This document shows, piece by piece, positions 6,400 to 12,352 of a stretch of 12,352 nucleotides of DNA. The DNA is from Flavobacteriales bacterium UBA4011. Its GTDB lineage: Bacteria > Bacteroidota > Bacteroidia > Flavobacteriales_D > Crocinitomicaceae. Where the stretch lies: the NCBI GenBank assembly GCA_002384725.1, contig DGBF01000165.1, positions 372-12,723 of the forward strand, read 5' to 3'. A program made the translations under genes and the position numbers. How positions within the stretch are numbered: the stretch's first letter is position 1; every line of letters starts with the position of its first letter. The notes beneath the pieces were generated by a model. It saw nothing but the letters and a program-made list of their open reading frames with translations, was not told the origin of the DNA and did not search any database.

Positions 6400-7416
6400 T
6401 TAGAAATTCCAAACATCGTGTTCGATTGTTCGCATATCTTCTTTGATTTTTTGACTTTCCATTAATGCATCAATACCCGTTCGGTACGTTTCAACTTTTC
6501 TATCGTATACACTGCTCTCTTTGTAGATTGTAGCATTAAAACGACGTTTCCAGAACAAGTCATCAAAACTCATCCATTGGGCATCATTTTTTTCGTTGTA
6601 TACCAAATAGTTATTGAATACAAATCGACAGTGAGGGAAGTACAACCAGAACAATTCTTTTGTTCCATTAATTGATTTTGTTCCATCCGCCAATAATTCA
6701 ATATTATTCACTACTGGTGCAAGAGCAATAATTCTTACATCCAAAACTGAGCGCTCTTTATCGAAGAACCAATCTTCCTTGATTCGATACTGAACGATGT
6801 CCTCTGAGGTAAACCAAACGGTATCTCTGTCAGGATAAACATACTCTTCAAATCCATCAGCCGTCATACGAACCAAGGGCTCACCAAACTCATCCGTCAA
6901 TGGAATGTCACTTTGTGCTCCTAATTGTCCGAAATAATACACCAATTTCTCTCTAAACGCTGAATCTGTATAAAAATTCATTCCAGGCTCAGGATCTACC
7001 GGGTATTTCAACTGATCTCCATCCTTTTCACCGAAAAGGTTGTTTTCACTGAAGGGAGAGAACAAACGCAAATCACCGTTAAGAACATGATTGCGAATTA
7101 CTGTCCACAAGCTCCAACGTTCTGCATGACGAATCCATGTACCATTTGCCGTAATTTCGTCCAAAGGATAGTACATAGAGTGATTGATTTTCTCGCGCAA
7201 GTCTATATATTCCCAAGCACGTTTACTCCAGATCACATCTGCCTCACGAACGTATTCGTATGGAATCATTTTCTTTGTTGGAATATGCTCCTTGATGTAA
7301 ACACCATCAACAATTCCATCAGCTGGAACATTGACAGGACCACCATTTAGTTCAGGTTGTGCAAAAAGCACTCCAACTAAACCAATAGCTATTAAACTTA
7401 AAAATAGACTTTTCAT
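6400..7416 (-). CDS. gldN: GldN/PorN, periplasmic ring component of the T9SS core
   Basis: 338 residues from the ATG at 7414-7416. An upstream in-frame ATG at 7438-7440 would add MARIKFNI and overlap gldM. The later start is preferred because it lies 4 bp past the gldM stop and opens directly into a clean signal peptide (MKSLFLSLIAIGLVGVLFA, cleavage before Gln-Pro). The mature protein has the GldN blocks KKMIPYEYVREADVIWSKR, YYPLDEITANGTWI, GAQSDIPLTDEFGEP, QYRIKEDWFFDKERS, KELFWLYFPHCRFVFNNY and MSFDDLFWKRRFNATIYKES, ending DVWNF. GldN joins the lipoprotein GldK in a large ring beneath the outer membrane and is thought to link it to the GldLM motor. It is essential for T9SS secretion and gliding in Flavobacterium. 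It is translated in one unit with gldM and followed by a strong terminator. A paralog lies just downstream. Confidence 0.96.
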   Translation of the reverse strand: MKSLFLSLIAIGLVGVLFAQPELNGGPVNVPADGIVDGVYIKEHIPTKKMIPYEYVREADVIWSKRAWEYIDLREKINHSMYYPLDEITANGTWIRHAERWSLWTVIRNHVLNGDLRLFSPFSENNLFGEKDGDQLKYPVDPEPGMNFYTDSAFREKLVYYFGQLGAQSDIPLTDEFGEPLVRMTADGFEEYVYPDRDTVWFTSEDIVQYRIKEDWFFDKERSVLDVRIIALAPVVNNIELLADGTKSINGTKELFWLYFPHCRFVFNNYLVYNEKNDAQWMSFDDLFWKRRFNATIYKESSVYDRKVETYRTGIDALMESQKIKEDMRTIEHDVWNF

Positions 7417-7420
7417 AATA

Positions 7421-9166
7421 TTAAATTTTATACGAGCCACCTTTCTTACGCAACACGCCGTCAGGTCCTCTTACACTTGTCATGATACCAATTATAGTAC
7501 CAGGCTTAACTTGTCTTAACAAACTTGAAGCCGGTCCAGAAAGTTGACCGCCACTACCTCTTGGCGGAGCCATCGGGTTTCCAGGCACGGCCAATTCCCA
7601 ATTAATAATGGTAAAGCTTGCATTCAAAGGAATTTCAGGTGGATATTTAGCAAACAAACGCGTTTCAGCTTTTGACGCGTTTTCTCCACTTTTCGCAGCT
7701 CCGAAATACAATTCTGGATCTGGAAGTCTAGAAATTCTGAAAGGGAAACTTCCCAATCTAACTGTTTTATTTGTAACAGACGATTTTCCTGAAACGGTGA
7801 TAGAACATTCACGTCCTCCTCCTGGATTTGCAATCCATCCGTTTCCAGATTTCGTTAAAGAAACTCCACTACCTTGCAAAATTGTTTGATCATATCCAGA
7901 TGCTACAGCCTCCACTTTGTTGGCATAACCTCTGTACAATACATTCAATTCAGGAAGTGAAACAGTACCACTTGGTTTCATGATTTTGACTGTTTTTTCC
8001 CAAGGCATTGTTTTCGGAACTCCAGATTTATTACGGATAGTGATATTCCCTTTCAAGGTCATTTCGCCACCTCCAGAAGCTCTGGTTTTAATATAACCCT
8101 TACCTTCTTTCACATCTGAAATCGTCGTACCGTTATAAGTAACTACAGGTTGCTTATCTGAATCGTAAGCTGCCATTAATACTTGTAACTCAATTTCATC
8201 ACCTGAGTTCGCTAATTCTGGTCCATAAGCAAGGGCCATAATTTTGTTGAAAGAGTATTCTCCACCTCCTACTCTTGAACGAAGTAATGCAATTGCATCT
8301 GCTCTAGCTGCCAAAATATCCTTTTGCATTGAAGACAATGATGCAATAGCAGCTACTGATGGAGAGTGGTCAAATGTTTTACCAATCCAATGTACTCCTT
8401 TTTGCCCATGCACTTCAGAAAATTCTTCTTTCGTTAATCCAGCATAAATTTTCTTAATTGCTTCTTTATCATCTTGCGCTACATTCGATTTTTTGATTGC
8501 GGCATCAATTTGATCCATCAGGTCTTTCTGATCCTTAAACTTAGTAATGGATGGCGCTTTAAAGCTATATTGAGGTGCACCATCACCAGAACCTTTGTAT
8601 TTAGCGATAAACTCTGTCAATTCATTACGGAAGCCATTGTAGCTATTCCATAATTCCATTCCTTTACCCGTTGGTTTTTTAATATCTGTAGCAGCACCAA
8701 TCATGATTCGCATAGCGTCATCATATTTGTCTTTACCATTCACTTTGTCCAAGTCCATTCGGGCTGGTTTCAAAGGATTGTTATTTGTGTATGCTATTAA
8801 AACTATATTACCTGGACCTTTTGCTTCTACATCCTCTCCAGTTTCTTCCAAAATTTGGATTTTAATAGCATCAATCATAGCAATTCTTTTCGCTGTAAAT
8901 TTATCTATCTCTTCCACCATTTTGAAGATCCGCATTGCTTTCGCTGCTCTATCCGGTTCAGATTTATCTAACGATGTTTCTTTCAATTCAGATCTTTTTT
9001 CGTTTCCACGAAAGAATTCTGTCAAGTTTGCTTTTTGGATATTCTCCTCAATCGCAACGAAAGCATCTAATATTGATTTGGAAACGTTTAGGGCCAAAAG
9101 TGCGGTGAGTACCAAGTACATCATACCAATCATCTTCTGTCTAGGTGTTTCTTTTCCTCCTGCCAT
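7421..9166 (-). CDS. gldM: GldM/PorM, inner-membrane motor stator-spanning protein of T9SS
   Basis: 581 residues. The short cytoplasmic N terminus MAGGKETPRQKM is a hallmark of GldM. One transmembrane helix follows (about 13-33, IGMMYLVLTALLALNVS), and the rest lies in the periplasm. The first part, to about residue 225, is helical. The remainder is beta-rich, consistent with the chained Ig-like domains of the GldM/PorM structures (D2-D4), ending GVLRKKGGSYKI. GldM is a dimer whose helix inserts in the GldL pentamer. Proton flow is thought to turn it and drive secretion and gliding through contact with the GldK/GldN ring. At 581 residues it is longer than the roughly 515 usual for Flavobacterium GldM and Porphyromonas PorM, with extra sequence seemingly in the periplasmic domains. 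It lies 53 bp downstream of gldL and 4 bp ahead of gldN, so co-transcription is near certain. Confidence 0.97.
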   Translation of the reverse strand: MAGGKETPRQKMIGMMYLVLTALLALNVSKSILDAFVAIEENIQKANLTEFFRGNEKRSELKETSLDKSEPDRAAKAMRIFKMVEEIDKFTAKRIAMIDAIKIQILEETGEDVEAKGPGNIVLIAYTNNNPLKPARMDLDKVNGKDKYDDAMRIMIGAATDIKKPTGKGMELWNSYNGFRNELTEFIAKYKGSGDGAPQYSFKAPSITKFKDQKDLMDQIDAAIKKSNVAQDDKEAIKKIYAGLTKEEFSEVHGQKGVHWIGKTFDHSPSVAAIASLSSMQKDILAARADAIALLRSRVGGGEYSFNKIMALAYGPELANSGDEIELQVLMAAYDSDKQPVVTYNGTTISDVKEGKGYIKTRASGGGEMTLKGNITIRNKSGVPKTMPWEKTVKIMKPSGTVSLPELNVLYRGYANKVEAVASGYDQTILQGSGVSLTKSGNGWIANPGGGRECSITVSGKSSVTNKTVRLGSFPFRISRLPDPELYFGAAKSGENASKAETRLFAKYPPEIPLNASFTIINWELAVPGNPMAPPRGSGGQLSGPASSLLRQVKPGTIIGIMTSVRGPDGVLRKKGGSYKI

Positions 9167-9219
9167 TTTGTTTAGTTTTTATGGTTATACAATCTACAAT
9201 TTCAATTTCAAACAGCGTA

Positions 9220-10032
9220 TCAAGCTTTTGTAACTGTCATTGCTTTCAACATGTTACCATAAACAGTATTTAAGTTCGTCAAGTTTCTAGACATTGCTGC
9301 CATATTTTCCTTGTACAATCTTGTATCCTCAGCAGATGCAGACAAGTCTTCCATCATTTTGGTAACTTGACCTTGGAATTTCTCAGTTGCTTCTAGGTGA
9401 GCAGATGATCCTTTCAATTGTAATTCATATACATTGTTCAATGCGCCTAAGTTTTTAGAAACTTTTTGCATTTGCTCTCCGAATGATTCACCTTCTTTTT
9501 GAGCTGAAGTCATTCCGGCGATTGCGCTAGAAGCTCTATCATAAGAATCAGACAATGTAGCTACTTTTTCAGCAGCAGAGTTTAAACTACTTACGTAAGA
9601 ATCTGTTGCAGCAGCGGCAGTTGTTACGTTTTTCAAAGAAGCTGCATTTTCACCCAATGAACGCATACCATCTCCTAAACGGGTCAACAATTCACTGTCG
9701 ATTTTCGCTTCTTCAAGCATTTTGTCTAAATGTTCAGTAATACCAGTTCCACCTCGGCCTCCTCTAGCCACCGATAAAGCTTCGTGATCTAACTCATCTG
9801 AATGACCAAGCGCCAATTCTGGGTAGACTAATTCCCAATTTGGATCCTCATGGATGGGTTCAAATGCTGAGAAGAAGAAAATTACTGCTTCTGTTCCTAG
9901 ACCTGCGATAAGCATTGTATCTGCAAACGGCCAGTGCATGATTTTAAATAGTGCACCAATAATAACGACTGCTGCACCAATACCGTACAACTTCGCCATA
10001 AAATTTTTCCATCCTTTACTTCCTGGTTTCAT
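9220..10032 (-). CDS. gldL: GldL/PorL, inner-membrane proton-channel subunit of the T9SS motor
   Basis: 270 residues, no signal peptide. Two transmembrane helices, about 13-30 and 38-57, make a hairpin with the periplasmic loop HWPFADT. Glu48 in GLGTEAVIFFF lies inside the second helix and matches the conserved membrane glutamate (Glu49 in F. johnsoniae GldL) proposed to carry protons. Lys30 sits at the end of helix 1. The remainder (about 60-270) is cytoplasmic, rich in Ala, Ser, Glu and Leu, with long heptad-like helices from about 95 onward. GldL pentamers surround two GldM helices to form the motor. It is longer than the approximately 215-residue F. johnsoniae protein because of an extended cytoplasmic coiled coil, including a Gly-rich RGGRGGTG segment (89-96). 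It lies 46 bp after gldK and 53 bp before gldM, as in the standard gldKLMN operon. Confidence 0.97.
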   Translation of the reverse strand: MKPGSKGWKNFMAKLYGIGAAVVIIGALFKIMHWPFADTMLIAGLGTEAVIFFFSAFEPIHEDPNWELVYPELALGHSDELDHEALSVARGGRGGTGITEHLDKMLEEAKIDSELLTRLGDGMRSLGENAASLKNVTTAAAATDSYVSSLNSAAEKVATLSDSYDRASSAIAGMTSAQKEGESFGEQMQKVSKNLGALNNVYELQLKGSSAHLEATEKFQGQVTKMMEDLSASAEDTRLYKENMAAMSRNLTNLNTVYGNMLKAMTVTKA

Positions 10033-10078
10033 AATTGTTTTTTTTTAAAAGGTTTTTAATTAAGGTTTGTTATTTATT

Positions 10079-11635
10079 CTACTTGAGCTGAATATCAGAT
10101 TGTATTTCCTCACCACCCTCTCTCGAGAAGTCACGTCCACCGCGACCTAAGTGAGTCATTACATTACGATAACCAACAAAAGATTTTGAAGAATCCTGGT
10201 ACTCATAAGACCGTGTACCATTATGCAAATAATATCCGATGTCTTTCCAAGATCCACCACGAGTTACTTTACGCTTCATGCTTGGTGGATCCCAATCCAT
10301 TGCGTCGTAACGATGTTCTGTATTTAAATCATTTGAAAATTCGTACATCGATTCATCGTAAGCAGTTTCACACCACTCAGCAACGTTTCCAGCCATACAA
10401 TACAATCCCCAACCATTCGGGTTGTAAGAATATACTTTTACCGTATGGAATCCTCCATCTTCGAAGTAACGACCGCGCATTGGTTTAAAGTTTCCTAAGA
10501 AGCAACCTGATTCGTTACGGATATAAGGTCCACCCCAAGGGTATGGCGAAAGTGCTAAATCTCCACGTGATCCTCTTTCCCACTCACCTTCAGTTGGTAA
10601 ACGAAAATCATTCACGAAAATCTCTCCCATACTCAACAACCAACTGTTCAACAACTGTGTTCTCCAAACAGAGAATGCACGCGCTTGTTGCCAAGTTACA
10701 CCAACAACTGGGTAGTTATCGTACGCTGGATGCCAGAAATACATGTTTGTCATTGGATCATGGAATGAATATGTGAAATCACGCACCCAACACAATGTGT
10801 CCGGATAAACATTAATTATTTCGTCAATAATAAAGCGTTGACGGTTTTCATGACCACGAATAGCATTGTTTTGACCTTTCTTATTGAAATACCCCATATC
10901 CTTGTCTAAACCTTCTGGTTCACCAGAAAAGGGATTAGGTGGATTCTCTAAGCTACGGTGTTCGTCAACTAATTTATTTCCTTCTCTATCGTATCCATCA
11001 GGAACAATATTAACACGACCACGTTGAGCAGCTGCGCGTAAGTCAATCCAATAATAACGATACATCAATTTTCGCGTATCAATTTCACGTCTTTTGTAAA
11101 AACGCTCAGGCTGTGGATAATACATATCCGCCAACAAAGGGACTAATTCTGGATCAGAATAATCAAATTGTCTATCCCAGTTCAATGAGAAGATTGGATA
11201 ATTTTTATCTCTGTTCAATTCTCTATCAGAAGGATCGAATTCGACATATTCTAGACCACCTTCATCGAAGTACTCATCTTCGTAGTTGATGTAGCGACTT
11301 GCTTCATCATCATCCTCCATGTTATAATAGATTTTGTCCATTGCAAGTGAGTCACGAACCCAATGCACGAATTGACGATATTCATTGTTTGAGATTTCTG
11401 TTTGGTCCATGTACATAGCTTGGATTGAAACAGTTTTTGCACGTGTTTGATGCAAAAAGGGCATATCTTGGTCGTTCTCACCCATCGCATAAGAACCTCC
11501 AGGTATGTATACCATTCCATATGGTATCTCAGGAATATACGTTGGTCTACCGGCTACACCAGTTACATGTCCAGTCCTTGAGCTACAAGCTCCAAGGACA
11601 GAACCTACCAACACTAATATCATTAGTCTTTTCAT
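10079..11635 (-). CDS. gldK: GldK/PorK, outer-membrane lipoprotein ring component of the T9SS core
   Basis: 518 residues. The lipoprotein signal peptide MKRLMILVLVGSVLGAC has Cys17 as the lipidated residue. The mature protein is a formylglycine-generating-enzyme-like (sulfatase-modifying factor) domain: MVYIPGGSYAMG (41-52), PVVGVTWQQARAFSVWR (309-325), RLPTEGEWERGSRG (345-358), GNVAEWCETAYD (416-427), RGGSWKD (459-465) and FVGYRNV (486-492). Around RGGSW the catalytic cysteines of true FGE enzymes are missing, so it is structural rather than enzymatic, as for other GldK. Long insertions (about 100-300) set it apart from single-domain FGE proteins. GldK with GldN forms the ring under the outer membrane. 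It is the first gene of the gldKLMN unit, 116 bp downstream of a porP/sprF-family gene. That 116-bp gap holds A/T-rich sequence with a T8 run, no good hairpin and no exact TAnnTTTG box (only a near match around 11718), so the operon may start farther upstream. Confidence 0.96.
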   Translation of the reverse strand: MKRLMILVLVGSVLGACSSRTGHVTGVAGRPTYIPEIPYGMVYIPGGSYAMGENDQDMPFLHQTRAKTVSIQAMYMDQTEISNNEYRQFVHWVRDSLAMDKIYYNMEDDDEASRYINYEDEYFDEGGLEYVEFDPSDRELNRDKNYPIFSLNWDRQFDYSDPELVPLLADMYYPQPERFYKRREIDTRKLMYRYYWIDLRAAAQRGRVNIVPDGYDREGNKLVDEHRSLENPPNPFSGEPEGLDKDMGYFNKKGQNNAIRGHENRQRFIIDEIINVYPDTLCWVRDFTYSFHDPMTNMYFWHPAYDNYPVVGVTWQQARAFSVWRTQLLNSWLLSMGEIFVNDFRLPTEGEWERGSRGDLALSPYPWGGPYIRNESGCFLGNFKPMRGRYFEDGGFHTVKVYSYNPNGWGLYCMAGNVAEWCETAYDESMYEFSNDLNTEHRYDAMDWDPPSMKRKVTRGGSWKDIGYYLHNGTRSYEYQDSSKSFVGYRNVMTHLGRGGRDFSREGGEEIQSDIQLK

Positions 11636-11751
11636 TCTACCTCTTATTTAACAGTTTCCATCAATCGATTTACAATCTACAGGGTTTACTTAATATCGAT
11701 ATAACGGAGTTTTATTCAAATTAGTTACAAATCTCGTTAAAAAAAATTAAA

Positions 11752-12348
11752 CTACAACCATCTTGGATGTTTTGATGGCGTTTTTGGTGGCGGTGGTATA
11801 AAATAACAATATTTCACAAACAACTCGTGCGTTCCATTTGAAAAACTTGCCAATTTATTTACAGTTAAATCATATGAATAACCTGCAGTCCAATTGTCCA
11901 TTGAACCTCCTAGCATAAAGGCCAATGCATCAGATGAACGGAAAGTTATACCTCCATAATATTCCATTGTTGAGTTTGCACTCATTACATATCTAGCATT
12001 CCAATCAGAAGAAAATTTAACAAGATCTGTTCTCATTAAAACATTTCCTTCAATTTTACCTGGACCAATATTTTGTGGATGTCTATATCCACCCATTATA
12101 TAATAATGTCTAGCAGCATTATACGATTGCACACCATTCAATCCGTTACCTGTGTTAAATTTCTCAGATAATCTAGTTGCTGAAAGGTGCGTAGAAGAAA
12201 TTCCAGCGTAATAACCTTGATTCCCTCTCCAATACGCACCAAAATTCAAGTCTAAACCTGATTTTGAAAATCCGATAGGTAATTTATCATCAAACAAATT
12301 CGTCGGCGGCACCCAGTCTGGTTGCATCCCCACAAGATCAAAAGGAAA
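11752..12348 (-). CDS. PorP/SprF-family outer-membrane protein, C-terminal part (edge)
   Basis: About 198 residues of the C-terminal barrel region are visible: GLDLNFGAYWRGNQGYYAGISSTHLS, YYIMGGYRHPQN, VLMRTDLVKF, EYYGGITFRSSDALAFMLGG, WTAGYSYDLTVNKLASFSNGTHELFVKY and a Pro-rich end PPPPKTPSKHPRWL. Alternating aromatic and small residues and repeated beta-strand pairs fit the PorP/SprF family, whose members often end in a Pro-rich stretch closing with Arg-aromatic-Leu. These proteins help attach or present adhesins secreted by the T9SS, and PorP is itself needed for secretion in Porphyromonas. The position just upstream of gldK matches porP-porKLMN there. Full members have about 300 residues, so the N terminus is outside the window. 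However, a TAA lies in frame at 12349-12351, so the gene may be interrupted or frameshifted right at the edge. A GTG at 12331-12333 is the first internal start-like codon but would truncate the barrel. Confidence 0.8.
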   Translation of the reverse strand, partial: FPFDLVGMQPDWVPPTNLFDDKLPIGFSKSGLDLNFGAYWRGNQGYYAGISSTHLSATRLSEKFNTGNGLNGVQSYNAARHYYIMGGYRHPQNIGPGKIEGNVLMRTDLVKFSSDWNARYVMSANSTMEYYGGITFRSSDALAFMLGGSMDNWTAGYSYDLTVNKLASFSNGTHELFVKYCYFIPPPPKTPSKHPRWL

Positions 12349-12352
12349 TTAC

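Noticed and set aside
7400..7440. An upstream ATG of gldN at 7438-7440, overlapping gldM
   Set aside because: It would put MARIKFNI ahead of the signal peptide. The ATG at 7414-7416 gives a normal signal peptide and 4-bp spacing.
8703..9233. A 176-codon + strand frame opposite gldM with hydrophobic stretches
   Set aside because: It is the antisense of the well-supported gldM N-terminal domain. Hydrophobicity on the opposite strand of helical, AT-rich genes is expected.
11636..11751. Promoter for gldK in the 116-bp gap
   Set aside because: Only near matches to TAnnTTTG with wrong spacing were found, so it is not listed as a feature.

Overview
This window looks like Bacteroidota DNA, most likely Flavobacteriales. 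The evidence is a complete gliding motility / type IX secretion (T9SS) core cluster (gldK, gldL, gldM, gldN), AT-rich sequence, and several promoters matching the Bacteroidota -7 box TAnnTTTG. Several proteins recall the Crocinitomicaceae/Fluviicola side of the order, but that finer placement is only an impression.

Layout: (1) 1-1035, + strand: the C-terminal part of a protein that begins before the window, possibly the tail of an M48-metallopeptidase-like protein. (2) 1056-~2040: a wrecked M48 metallopeptidase gene. Its N-terminal half, with signal peptide and HEIAH, is on the + strand with three successive one-base frameshifts and a nonsense codon. The following segment, with the second zinc-ligand motif, is inverted onto the - strand. 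(3) 2084-3169: a [2Fe-2S] ferredoxin, a small lipoprotein that resembles a Rieske domain without its ligands, and a divergent small exported Lys-rich protein. (4) 3166-5112, - strand: a YheS-type ABC-F ATPase gene whose reading frame is intact except for one in-frame TAA where a Trp is expected. (5) 5113-5264: a full promoter for the ABC-F gene and an imperfect inverted repeat. (6) 5265-11635, - strand, transcribed right to left: gldK, gldL, gldM, gldN, an intrinsic terminator, then a second gldN-family gene (gldO-like). (7) 11752 to the right edge: the C-terminal part of a PorP/SprF-family outer-membrane protein upstream of gldK, as in the porP-porK-L-M-N arrangement of Porphyromonas.

How they work together: GldL and GldM form the inner-membrane, proton-driven T9SS motor. 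GldM reaches across the periplasm to the ring of lipoprotein GldK and GldN under the outer membrane, and PorP/SprF-type proteins sit in the outer membrane. The second gldN copy recalls gldN/gldO of Flavobacterium johnsoniae, but here it lies beyond a strong terminator and has an 8-bp inverted repeat touching its start codon, which suggests separate control.

The window holds known machinery rather than an obviously new system. The most unusual items are the inversion-split peptidase pseudogene, the single nonsense codon in an otherwise intact ABC-F gene, the ligand-less Rieske-like lipoprotein, the separately regulated gldN paralog and the inverted repeat at 5168-5250. No tRNA, rRNA, CRISPR array, transposase or phage gene was seen.
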